Below, piece by piece: positions 10,601 to 22,086 of a stretch of 64,000 nucleotides of DNA; position 1 is the first letter of the stretch; every line of letters begins with the position of its first letter. Made by a program: the position numbers and the translations under genes. The notes under the pieces were generated by a model. The model made no database searches. It worked only from the letters and a program-made list of their open reading frames with translations, and was not told the DNA's origin. Origin of the DNA: Volutella citrinella. Its lineage: Eukaryota; Ascomycota; Sordariomycetes; Hypocreales; Nectriaceae. Location of the stretch: positions 5,270,001 to 5,334,000 of the forward strand of contig JAWZSP010000001.1 in the NCBI GenBank assembly GCA_034401135.1, in the 5' to 3' direction.

Positions 10601-11924
10601 AAGCATACCGCTCGAGGGCTCGCCGATGAGAATGATTTACTCACAAACCTGGGGATGTCTGGTTGTTGCTCATGCGCGAGATGACCGACCTACATTGTCC
10701 TTCATCGACCCCGACTCAGGCCTCAGTATATCCAGCGCGGCCGGAAAAGACAAAGGCCCGGTGGACTACATATCCGGGCTTGGACACACGGGGGACAAGG
10801 TATTTGGCTTGTATGAGTGGTTATATGTCAAGGATGGGAAGACGTTTCCATTCATCATTGTCACGACTGCACAGGGCCAGCTTTTGATTGTGTCAGCCGA
10901 AAGTCACCCGGTTGACGACTCAGGAAAGCGACTGCGATATTGGACCAGGACTAAGCAGAAGGGGTTCGATGGGCCTATCTATTCTGTTGTCGGGGGCTCA
11001 GAAGGACTGCTGTTCTGCGTGGGGGATGTGCTGCACTGGGAGATCCTGGATCTTGCAGAGAGGAGACTGAAGCCGATGAAGCAGTTGAGGCTGGACTCTC
11101 CTGTGACGTCGCTCTCAATTGTAGATGGCAAGGTATGCGCTCTCACTGCGAGCCACTCGCTGCAGGTTGTGGATCTCCACATCGATTCGGAAAACGCGGA
11201 TATGAGCGTGATACACAGCGACCAAGTGACGCGTTATACAGGCCATGTGGCGGAGATGGGCGACACCTCAGATGGGACTGGAAAATGGCCTGTCAATCTC
11301 ATATCTACATCTTACGGTGGATTTGCCGGGGTTTGGATTCCATGGGGCCAACGCAACAGAGAATTGAGCGTGATGTTTGAGGGCACACTGCCCACGTCCA
11401 TCAGGAGATTCCGGCGGGGGCGAACTCGACCGTTATGGGTGGGAGCGGACCGACAGCGGCTTTACAATAGCCTACTCAGCACAACTGACGGCGCCGAAGT
11501 CTTGGGGGTTTCTCTCGATGGGTCTCTGCAGCATTTCACACTTCTCGGCCCGGAACTGTGGCGGTTGCTGAGACTCATCCAGAACTTGGCACAACGAAGC
11601 AACGTTCTCTGGCCTCTATCCCGGGCGGACAGCGAGGACGACAGCACGGAAATGGACGTGGACGTGGATCTGGAAACAGAGCTCCAATCATACCCAGAAA
11701 CCATGCACGTGGATGGAGATGTGCTCAGACGTTGCCGAGACGGCCGAGCGCTGGGTACTTTGGCGGAAGTGGGAGACGGGCTGGATTTGCTCTGTGAGTA
11801 TCTAGATTGCATCGATAACGGCAAGCACACAGAAGGGTTCCGAGAAAGCGGTGATGATTGGAAGGAGAAGTATTTTGAGCTGGGCTACGACATCCTGGAC
11901 TATGTGCTGGCCCCTGTCATATAG
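7635..11924 (+). CDS. MMS1_N / CPSF-A-superfamily beta-propeller protein
   Basis: Exons 7635-7862, 7960-9117, 9172-9683, 9748-10067 and 10120-11924 join in frame to 1340 residues. The N-terminal half resembles the MMS1_N domain found in the DDB1/CPSF160/SF3B3 superfamily, with features such as VHWILPVRLRAIALYD, VQISELRADG, FLYPRPQDDYHIILL and a propeller-like run of beta-strand segments. Such proteins form multi-propeller scaffolds for cullin-RING ligases, splicing or mRNA 3'-end processing, usually nuclear. A divergent Mms1-like scaffold is most likely, but SF3B3 or CPSF160 paralogy cannot be excluded by eye. The C-terminus ends in an acidic patch (around 11630-11710) and a short helical tail. 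ATG 7635 is the first ATG that keeps the exon 1 frame open. A CCCAC-rich tract lies just upstream. Confidence 0.8.
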
Positions 11925-13130
11925 ACTTGAACACAATTGGGTCTAGTAGAAAGCTCAACAACCGCTGCAAGGTGGAGGATCTGCCGAGAGCGAGCTGAGA
12001 CGCGGTGCTCGCATTCGCCATCCCCGTGAAATGATTATGAGCGCCCATGGGACTCTGGCTCAGGCTCTTTACTGTCTAACCAGCGCCAGAACTACTGGAT
12101 GCCAATTGGAGACTGGAAATGTGTGCTTGCCTCAGCCATGCGTTTAGATGAATCGCGTCCAGGAGATGATGGTTCAACAGCCGATGGGTATAATGGCGAC
12201 TTAATAGGGCGCCCGTTGAGAAAGTACAAGTGTTGTATGCCGGGCGCCGACAGTTTTCAATAGATCCCGTCCTGTTTGGGTTGACACCAACGCTCCCACT
12301 TGGCTGGGAGGGCGCGTGATTGGACGACGAGGCTTACATAATATGGCAACCACACAAATAGTATTTGGCCTCCGCTTCAGGCCAAAGCACCCTTGGCACC
12401 CTAGCTAGCGTCCCACTGAGCACCGTCATGCAGTTTCCATCAGGCTTCCAGGCGGCTGCTAGCGGTTGCTCCAGGGCTTCCGTCAGCACGGGCATGGAAC
12501 GCTCCTGTTCCCTCGAGTTTCGTGCTTCGAGGTGGTTGCTCCCAAAAGTCCGCTCGCCTTTCGGGATGGCGGCAAATCCCCTTGACCTTGGGGATTAGAG
12601 AAAATGATTAATAAAGCTGCCCAATCGAAATGGACAGGACTCGGGTCATTGCCACCATGAGGCAGCAGGCGATGAGTCAGTGATGGGTTGGCGCATGCGA
12701 ACGAATGACTGGGAGAGCTCCCAATGATTGAATGCCATTGACACGTTCTAGCAGCCGTAGGACTAATGGCTCAATGACAGGTGCGATTTTAGGGCCATGT
12801 GCCGTTGTAATCACTGACTGTGCCACTGAGCCGGCGTGTCGGTCGCTTCCAATTCCATCCAGCCCGATCCAATCCCATCCATGCAGGCCTAGAAGCTGGG
12901 TGGGCTAGTGTGTGGTGCGTGCCAACGCTGGATTTGTGCCCCGCCTTAACCCCCATCCATCCCACTTGTCTCGACTCTTCCCCTCCATCCACCCAATCCA
13001 GGCCCGTTGGAGTGTTGGAGGGTCAAGGGCAACTCGAAAGCTACGAGAGCCAAAAAATTCCCCACTGCGACTTCTGCCGCTACCATCTTCCCCCGACAAA
13101 GTCCACGACAACCACGAGTACGACGTCGAG
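11925..13130. other. Intergenic, promoter side of eIF5B
   Basis: No gene recognised. One TGAGTCA heptamer occurs at 12673-12679, which could be chance. A pyrimidine-rich stretch with repeated CCATCC units (12850-13000) precedes the eIF5B start and probably includes its 5' leader. Confidence 0.5.
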
Positions 13131-16100
13131 ATGCCGCCCAAGAAGAAGGGAAACAAGAGGGCCCAGGACGACTGGGAGGCCGACCTGGGTGAGACCGTCG
13201 CCCCGGCCGCGCCCACAGATCCTGCCGCTGATGCTGCCGGTGCCGATGGCGATGCCGACGGCGATGAGGGCGGTGCCGGTGGTCTCATGGCCATGTTGCG
13301 CAAGAACAAGGAGAAGCGCAAGAAGAAGGGTATCGTCGACGAAGAGCCAGCACCCGAGCCCGAACCCGCCGAGGACCTGACAGCAAAGGCCCCCGTCGAA
13401 GCCAACATGGACGACGAGTTTGACCTACCCGGGAAGAAGGGCAAGGGTGGCAAGAACAAGCAGGCTGCTAAGAAGCCCGAGCCCGCCCAAGACGACCTCG
13501 GCGAGCCTGGCCGAATCCTGACCAAGGCCGAGAAGGAGAAGCTCAAGAAGGAGCGTGAGAAGCAGCGAAAGAAGGAACAGGTTCGTAGCTGACGAGAGCA
13601 CCCTCTCCGCAACGCATAGAGAAAACCAGACTAACATACTGTACTAGGCTGCCAAGAAGAAGACTCCTGCCCCCGCCAAAGCCCCCGAGCCCGCGAAGGC
13701 TGCCGAGAAGAAGCCCGAGGCCGCGGCCGCAGCTCCGGCGCCAGCTGCCGAGACAGGTGGAAAGAAGAAGAAGATCCCGGCCCACCTTGCCATGATCCAA
13801 AAGCAACAAGAAGAGCTCCGACGACGAGAAGAAGATGAAACACGTCGCAAGGCTGAGGCGAAGGCTCTCATCGAAGAGGAAGAGCGTCTGGCAGCCGAGG
13901 AAGAGAAGAAGCGAGAGGAGGCCCGGGCACTCAAGAAGCAGAAGGAGAAGGAGAAGATTGAGCAGATGAAGAAGGACGGAACATATCTCACCAAGGCACA
14001 AAGGGAGGAGAAGGCCCGCAATGAGCGCAAGTTGCAGCAGATGCTGGCTGCCGGCATCAAGGTCGGACCCCAAGATGGTCAGAACGAGCCCAAGGCCAAG
14101 CCTAGCCAAGATGCGAGAAGGAAGAAGGGCAAGGCTCAGCAAAAGGTATGTACTTTGCGACCTACGTTTGGTCATGGCCTGCTACAATGGACTGTCCCGC
14201 TAACGACCCATTCTAGATTGACGAAGAGAAGGCCCTCGCTGAAGCGGCGGAGCGTGCTAGGCTCCAGGTCGAGAAGGAGCTCAAGGAGGCCGAGGAGAAG
14301 GCCGCTCGCGAAAAAGCTGAGGCCGAAGCTAAGGCTGCTGCTGCCAAGGCGGCGGAGGCCAGTGATATCGAGGATGACTGGGAGGCGGCTGCTGCTTCCG
14401 ACAACGACGTGAAGGACAGCTGGGACGCCGACTCGGACGAAGAGGCCGCGGACAAGGCCAAGAACGCCAAGAAGGAGGAGAACGAGTCTGAGTCTGAAGA
14501 AGACGAAGAGTCGGAAGATGAGGAGCTCTCGGCTGCTCAACAGGCCGAGGCCCAGAGAAAGCGAGAGGCGGCAGAGCGTCGCGAGAAGGCCCACCAGGCT
14601 GCTCTTGCGGCTCGATCCAAGGACAACCTCCGATCGCCCATTTGCTGTATTCTTGGTCACGTCGATACCGGAAAGACGAAGCTTTTGGACAAGATTCGAC
14701 AGACCAACGTCCAGGAGGGAGAAGCCGGTGGTATTACACAGCAGATCGGTGCCACTTACTTCCCTGTCGATGCCATTAGGCAGAAGACCCAGGTCGTCAA
14801 CAAGGAGGGCAAGTTCGAGTTCAAGGTCCCAGGCCTGTTGGTCATCGACACGCCCGGTCACGAGTCCTTCTCCAACCTCCGATCCCGCGGTTCCTCCCTC
14901 TGCAACATTGCCATTCTCGTCGTTGATATCATGCACGGCCTCGAGCCACAGACTCTGGAGTCGATGCGAATGCTGAGAGACCGCAAGACGCCATTCATTG
15001 TCGCACTCAACAAGATCGATCGTCTCTACGGCTGGAAGAAGGTCGACGACAATGGCTTCCAGGAGAGTCTGGCGCTTCAGAACAAGGCTGTGCACAACGA
15101 GTTCAAGACTCGTCTGGAGGCCACCAAGCTGGCCTTTGCCGAGCAAGGCTTCAACGCCGAGCTCTTCTATGAGAACAAGTCCATGGCCAAATTCGTCTCG
15201 CTGGTCCCTACATCCGCCCACACTGGTGAGGGTGTTCCCGATATGCTGAAGCTCATCATCCAGCTCACGCAGGAGCGCATGGTCGGCTCGCTCATGTATC
15301 TGTCCGAGGTCCAGGCCACCGTGCTCGAAGTCAAGGCTATTGAAGGTTTCGGTATGACCATTGATGTCATTCTCTCCAACGGTATCCTGCGAGAGGGTGA
15401 CCGAATTGTGCTCTGCGGTACAGAGGGCGCCATCAAAACCAACATCAGAGCGCTGCTCACTCCAGCGCCGCTCCGAGAGTTGCGTCTCAAGTCGGCCTAT
15501 GTCCACAACAAGGAGGTCAAGGCTGCTCTTGGTGTCAAGATCAGCGCTCCTGGCCTTGAAGGCGCCATTGCCGGTTCTCGGCTGATGGTTGTTGGCCCCG
15601 ACGACGACGAGGAGGACATTGAGGACGAGGTTGAGTCGGACCTGGCTGTTCTGCTCAGCCGAGTCGAGAAGACTGGCCGTGGTGTCAGTGTCCAGGCCTC
15701 GACCCTGGGATCCCTGGAGGCCTTGCTCGACTTCCTCAAGGACTGCAAGATTCCCGTGGCCAACATTGGTATCGGACCCGTGTACAAGCGAGACGTCATG
15801 CAGTGTGGTGTCATGTTGGAGAAGGCGCCCGACTACGCCGTCATGCTCTGCTTCGACGTCAAGGTCGACAAGGAGGCTCAAGCTTACGCTGAGGATCAGG
15901 GCATCAAGATCTTCACAGCTGACATCATCTACCACCTGTTTGATGCCTTCACCAAGCACATGGATGAGATGTTGGAGAAGAAGAAGGAGGAATCCAAGAT
16001 GTTGGCAGTCTTCCCCTGTGTCTTGAAGCCCGTTGCCGTCTTCAACAAGACTGGCCCCATCGTCATCGGCGTCGATGTTGTCGATGGCCAGCTCAAGATC

Positions 16101-16498
16101 AACACACCGATTGCTGCAGTCAAGACCAACCCCATCACTGGCGCCAAGGAGATTATCAGCATCGGCAGAGTGTAAGTTTCTTCACCCACTTGTTTGCGAG
16201 GCTGAGAGGCCTCACCATTCCAAAGTAGCGTACTGACTTGGATAATCATAGGACTTCCATCGAGCGAGACCACAAGCAGATCCCTGTCTGCAAGAAGGGA
16301 CAGCCTTCGGTTGCCGTCAAGATCGAGATGGGCGGCCACCAGCCCACATATGGCCGCCAGCTCGAGGAGGATGACACACTCTACAGTCTCATCTCGCGGG
16401 CCAGTATCAACTGCCTCAAGGAGTTCTACCGCAAGGATGTGTCCAACGAGGAATGGCAGCTCATCATCAAGCTCAAGCCCCTCTTTGACATCTCCTAA
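13131..16498 (+). CDS. FUN12: Translation initiation factor eIF5B
   Basis: Cytosolic GTPase that joins the 60S subunit to the 48S complex at the end of initiation. Exons 13131-13580, 13648-14145, 14217-16171 and 16252-16498 give 1049 residues, close to the usual fungal length. The N-terminal 440 residues are low-complexity Lys/Glu/Ala-rich sequence starting MPPKKKGNK, as in other eIF5B proteins. The G domain shows GHVDTGKT (about residue 463), a switch I segment [17 protein letters not shown] (about 527) and NKIDRLYGW (about 581). Domains II to IV follow, ending LKPLFDIS. All catalytic G motifs are present. The gene is convergent with the Hsp88 gene, with 741 bases between the stops. Confidence 0.97.
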
Positions 16499-17239
16499 GC
16501 AGGACGTTTGCATGGGGAGGAGGGTTACCGGATTGCACGGCTTGGCCAAGGCGTATGTGTATAGATTGATTGTCTTGCCCTTCCTCGCCGTCCCTGTCTG
16601 GTTCGTTGAAAGCCTTCTCCAAATGCTGTTGGGCAACACACTCGGGAGACACCAGGCCTTTCTCTGGTATCTCTGTGCTGGAGAATTAACTGTAAAACGG
16701 ACCGACCCGTGGTAGGGGGCAACTTTCCATTCATGAGCAACCAAAAAAAAAAATGGGGGACAAGGAACCGTGAAAACATGGGCATGGGAGCTGGCGAAGG
16801 GCCGGAAAAGAAAGCCAAGCGCAAAGACGCTGTGCATGAAGGGAATATAAAGGCATGTAGTGCGTTTTGAGAAATAAAAAATTGTGACAAGATTTATAAA
16901 CAATGCAATCCAGCCGCTGCTCGATGCAATCCGCTCAAGGGCGCCCCAGTTGATCACCAACGAATAAGCCATACGACCACTTCACATCTCAGCGACGCAT
17001 GGGCTACCAAGCCTGAGGGTCTAGTTTTCGAATCAACTTGATGTATAGATCCTAGCGACTAAGTTGTAAAGTGGTCTAACGCGGGTACATGTCCGTCATA
17101 ATGGGCCCTCCCAAAAAAAACCGTCGCATCCGTGACATTTCTATACCGAGTCCCGCCGTCTGCTCATGTCATGATATTGCCATCATCTCATCTCATCTCA
17201 TCTCCTTGCATGCATTGTCTTTTGTTTCCACCAAATCAT
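16499..17239. other. Convergent 3' region between eIF5B and Hsp88
   Basis: Both flanking genes end here, so this holds their 3' UTRs and terminators. An AT-rich part at about 16740-16900 includes an A12 run. A (CATCT)n microsatellite lies at 17181-17205. No gene seen. Confidence 0.6.
17181..17205. repeat. CATCT microsatellite
   Basis: About four CATCT units in the 3' region of the Hsp88 gene. Confidence 0.75.
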
Positions 17240-19819
17240 TTACTGGGCATCAGCCTCCCCGGCATCCTTCATCTCCTGGTCGCCCTGGGCAGCCTTGTCG
17301 GCCTCGGCAGCCTTGCGGGCCTCCTCTTCGGCGGCCTTCTTGGCAGCCGCCTCGGCCTCCTGGCGCTGCTGGGCGGCCTGTCGCTCAGCCTCGACCTTGT
17401 CGAAGTGGCGCTGGACAATGGGGCCGGCCATGGCACGGATCTCGTCGATCTTGGCAACATAGACGCCCTTAGTGGTATCATCACCCTCGTCGTACAGCCA
17501 GTCCTGCGCAAGAATGTTAGCGTCTTTCATCCATCCCCAATCGCAGTCGCACATACCTCGGTAGCTTCCAGCTTGGCCTTGATGGTGGTCTTCTCCTCCT
17601 CGCTGGCGAATTCGGCGTACTGCTCATCCAGCTTGGCGCGAAGGTCGTAGATGTATGCCTCCAGCTCGTTCTTCTTCTCCTCGGTGTCGGCGACAAGCTT
17701 GTCCTCCATGACCATAGCAGCCTCCTTCTCGGCCAAGGCCGTCTTGGAAGACTCATCCAGGGAAGCAGTGCCGGTAACAATGGGCAGATCACCCTTGCGG
17801 ACCTGCTTCTTGACCTTGCGAGTCTTCTTGGGGGCGTCGTCCTTCTTGTCAGTGTCCATGGCCTTGAAAGAGATAACATGTTAGCAAGGGAGACTCCAGT
17901 TTTGTACTCATCCGAGACAAATGGGAACTCGCAGTGGGAGGCAAAGTAGCTGAAGGCAATGGTGGTAAACTCACATCAGGATCACCCTCCTCCTTGATTT
18001 CCTCCTCGATCTCCTGGTCTTCGACGTAGTAACCAGTCTCAACGTTGAGGACGCCGTGAATGTTGACGCGAGCCTTGAGCTTGCAGATCATGAAGTCTTC
18101 CTTGCCGTCGGCCTTGACGCCCTTAACTGAGAACCGGCCGATCCAGGGGTTGGTCTTGCCGGGAAGTTCTTCGGGCTGGGTGTATCGGGCCTCGAGATCG
18201 AAGGGCTGTTTTCGGTAGAAGGTCAGGATCTTGGTGGAAGGCATGACGTTGCCCTTGTTGAAAACGGTGAGGCTGGTGTCCTCGTCGGGAATATCGGGAG
18301 CCTTCTCCCAGCCAAACTCGATGGGGTAGCTGATGATGTCCTGGACAGAGAAGTCACGGACGCGGAAGACGGGGGACAGGATGGCGCAGCTGAAGGCAGA
18401 GCCTCGGGCAATGGCCTCGTCGGCGTTGAGGGTGAAGGACAGGGGCTTGCCAAAGAAATCCTGGATGCGCTCCTTGAGGGCAGGGATACGAGAACCGCCA
18501 CCAACGACCTCGATGATGTCGATATCCTCCTTGGTCAGCTTGGCCTGGGCAAGGGCCTGCTCGAGGATGGTGTGAGTGCGGTTGAGAAGAGGCTCGATCA
18601 TGGCCTCAAACTCCTGGCGAGTGATCATGGCAGAAGCATCGATGTCGTTCATGAGAGACTCGATGTTGACGGGGGCCTGCTGGTTGGCAGACAGAATCTT
18701 CTTGGTCTTCTCGGCAGCGGCAAGCGTTCGGGCCATGGCACGACCGTGGGTGAAGATGTCGACCTTGTACCTGGCCTTGAACTCCTTGGCCAGGTGCTCG
18801 ACGAGAGCGCGGTCGAAGTCTCGGCCACCGAAGTTGCGGTCCCAGGTGGTCGCCTTGACAGCGAGCTCGCCCTTCTTGAACTCGACGATGGAGCAGGTGT
18901 AGCTGCTGTGGCCGATGTCGATGAAGCAGACACGGCGGGGAGCCTCCTCGGGTGCGGGGAGGTCGAGCTTGGTGATACCCCATCCGAGAGCGGCGGCAGT
19001 GCCGTCATTGATAAGGCGCAGCATCTTGAGGCCGGCAATCTCGGAGGCATCAATGAGAGCCCGGCGCTGGATGTCGGTGAACCACGGGGGCACGCTCATG
19101 CAGACGTCGGAAACGGGCAGCTTGAGCTCGGCGCCAGCGGTCGCCTTGATCTTGCTAAGATACATGGCCACCAGCTGGGTGGCAGTGAACTTCTCCTTGT
19201 TGCCGAGATAGCTGATCTCGGCACCAACCTGGCCGTTGACGTCGACCAGAGGAGCGGTGACATACTGCTGCTCAATCTGGATATCGGGATCGTTGAAGTT
19301 TCGGCCGGCCAAGCGCTTGAGGCAGCCGACAGTGTTCTTGAGGTTGGAAATCTCCTGGGTCTTGGCGGCCTCGCCAAGGTAGCGGGACTTGGGGCCGAAG
19401 CCTACCAGAGAGCTATGAGGCAATGCTTGTTAGTTTTCAATCGGAATGCGGCCAGCCTTGTGAGTGGAGGGGCAAACGTACGGGGTAGCGCGGTTGGAGA
19501 CTTCATTGGTGACCTGCAAAATATCAGCCGAACTGTCTGTGAAAGATTGACCGAGTATATTCGACTCCCAAAGGAGCTTGCTCTCCACGTCGAAGGGCAG
19601 GACGGAATCGTGGAGGGGAACAAGGCACAAGGCGGCGGCAATGAGAATGGGTGGTACGCACCACGTCGACACCACGGTTTCGGGCGACGGCAATGACGGT
19701 CTTGAGCGTTCCGAAATCGATACCCACTGGCGAAACAGAGTCAGCAAAGAGCAGCGACAACGAGGGTGCGGGTTGGCGGGGCGCGAAGGCTAGATTGCCG
19801 ACTCACCGACGGAGCTCAT
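17240..19819 (-). CDS. hsp88: Hsp110/SSE-class chaperone (Hsp88)
   Basis: Cytosolic Hsp110-family chaperone that acts as nucleotide-exchange factor for Hsp70 and holds unfolded clients. Exons 19819-19807, 19726-19662, 19513-19482, 19412-17975, 17862-17557 and 17503-17240 give 705 residues, matching fungal Hsp88/Sse1. The protein starts MSSVVGIDFG. The ATPase domain (about 1-385) has DIGHSS (about 202) and VGGGSRIP (about 340), and NEVSNRATPSLVGFG is typical of the SSE subfamily rather than Ssa. The substrate-binding part is interrupted by an acidic loop, and a helical lid follows. The tail is Ala/Glu-rich and ends DAGEADAQ, with no EEVD motif, as expected for this class. The first exon codes for only 13 nt. 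No clear heat-shock element was seen upstream, though I did not search exhaustively. Confidence 0.95.
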
Positions 19820-22086
19820 GGTTGCGGCAGATGGCGGGGTTTGCCCGGAACAGAGGCGAGAGGGATATTAGAGAGGATAGTTAAGCACCGCAAGGGGGGA
19901 GAAACGCGCGCAAGCTCGCAGAGGAACTGGGCTGGGCGTGTGCGTGTTCGCGAAAAGGGAGGGGAGGGGAAGAGATGTGGGAGAAAAGAAGGCTGTGTGG
20001 TTGGCGATGAGGTTGCAAGTAGTATTGGTAGTGGCAGTATTATTCTGTGCCCAATTTTTTTTTTGGCCCGTACTTAGGAGGGGGAGGGGGGGTGGCGGCG
20101 TTGGATACAAGCCAGGCAAGAGAGCACCTGGTCTTCGTGGTGGGGAGGGGGGACCTGGGACAGAAAGAGGTCAGGTATCTGTCAGCGGGGGGAAGGCACC
20201 TAAGAAGGAGAAAAATTCAGTGCCCAGCCCATGTGCCGCGCAGGTACCTTGAGCTGCTGCCGGAGGTACCAGCGGCCTGGAAGGCTCTGGAGGGCGCTCG
20301 AGGTCACCAGCAAACTCACAAACGAACCCTGGAAGTGTCGGGCTACTCCCAAGTGGCACTAGCACCAAATTTCAAACGATTGATGCCACCATATTAGAGT
20401 CCAGGACGCCAGGGGAAAAGCAGCAGGCATCAAACATCACGGTACGCCGACTGATATTAGTTTGAATGCTGGCAGCAACTCAGACAGCCAAGGTATCACG
20501 CTCAAGATTTAACGGTGCTACGAGCAGCAACATGGCGAGCAGGTTTACATGATGTCTCGTGCTCCGTGGGTGTCCACTTGCCCGAGTTGCTGGGTACGGC
20601 TGCAGCCGTGTCCAATACCTCTGAATTACATGAGCTGGCGATGCCAGCAGCCACTGCGCACCATTGCTCAGGTGCTGTGCCGCGGGGACCTGTCTAGAAA
20701 CAACCACGGGCTTCCACACAATCCGCCAAATGCCAATGAGACGTGTGACAAGGTACGGGTAGGAAGCCTCGTGCGCCTGCCCAGCAGACAGGCACCAGCA
20801 ACCCCACAGCAACCTCGTCACCATCATGATCTTCTTGAGCCTGGCAACTGGGCCCGGGACCCAATCATCCAACGCAACTCTGAACTAGGGCCAGGGCCAG
20901 GGATCTCCCGCCAACACCCGCCCATCCTGGGCTTTATTATTGGATCGTGCGCCAAAATGCGGCAACGACGACTGGTGGCATTCCCACGTCGGGGCAGCCA
21001 TCAATCAACACAGTACCTATCTTGGATTCTCTCGTAGGCGATGCAATCCACGTAGCGCATGAGTCCATTGCCTGAAATCCCATCCCGTGGCCAGTAGAAC
21101 CTTGGTGTCGGCAGGTAGACGCCAGGTACCCATCTCTGTACCGCTCATGCCGCGTTGCCCCGCCCCTCTGCCCCTCGTTTGGCCCTACAACTACAGTGCC
21201 GTCACTGTGCGGCAGGCCGGCAGCCACCTCAAGTTGACAGTCGGCGGAAGCAACCCCACCACCAAACACGGTGAGGCCAGCCAGCTAGCGCCGAATCCTA
21301 CAGAAGTTTCCAGAGACCAACTCCAACGGCCAACTCGCGGTTTGCTGATAACCCGGGGCCATGTTCTGAACTGGCTCGACTCGCCAGCTGCCAGTGCGTA
21401 GTAATTATGGGACTTTGGCTCGCCCGGCTCTGTGCCCACTGCCACCTGCTTTGGCCACACAAAGGAACAACGGCAGTATTAGTAGATACTAGTAGTTTAC
21501 ATTGGTCGCTACCGAAACATTTGTCTGGTACAGCGGCATGTCATTCAATGATGGCCAGTGGTATCTAACCTATAAAGATCATGAATATCTATCTTTTTAG
21601 CACGATATTCCGCTGATATTTGTGGGAGGGGAGGCGTTGGCGATGCCTTAATGGGCAGTGAAAATCTTTAGCTGCCATGTGCCATTGCTGTCGTCTAATG
21701 CCAAGCCTTGTATGGGTCTCCGTTGTCATGCCAAGCCCCAGTTCCTCGCCCAGTGCTACCATGTCATGAATAAATCCCTACACCCAAACCTCATGTTTGG
21801 TGTCTTTCGACATTGACATCTTATTTACTTGCGTGTTTGAAAGCCCACGTAACCCCCTGGCTGCTGCCACTACCAGTCCACCGGTAGTTGCGACCGGTTA
21901 ATATGACAACGTATTACTGAAGCGCCATCTTGTCGAACTAACACACTAGATTACCACATCGTCGCATGAACCGACACTCCTGGGTCCTCCTTCTCAGCAC
22001 CCTTCTTTCTCGTGAAGATGGCCATGCTCTTTTACGTATTTCTCCCCACATACTGCGTACCTTAGCTAGGTTTCCCCACCAGCCAC
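19820..22086. other. Intergenic 2.3 kb between Hsp88 promoter and chitin synthase 3' end
   Basis: The Hsp88 promoter lies at its left end and the 3' UTR of the chitin synthase gene at its right. A T10 run occurs around 20055 and G-rich runs at 20078-20155. No ORF with homology, tRNA or long repeat was recognised. Confidence 0.5.

Noticed and set aside
14172..15959. 595-codon ORF antisense to eIF5B
   Set aside because: Arises from the codon bias of the real gene on the other strand; it is leucine- and valine-rich without domain structure.
17020..17045. TTCGAATC resembling a tRNA B-box near 17025
   Set aside because: No clover-leaf pairing found around it.
18572..19696. 374-codon ORF antisense to Hsp88
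   Set aside because: Shadow of the conserved chaperone frame, with no independent support.
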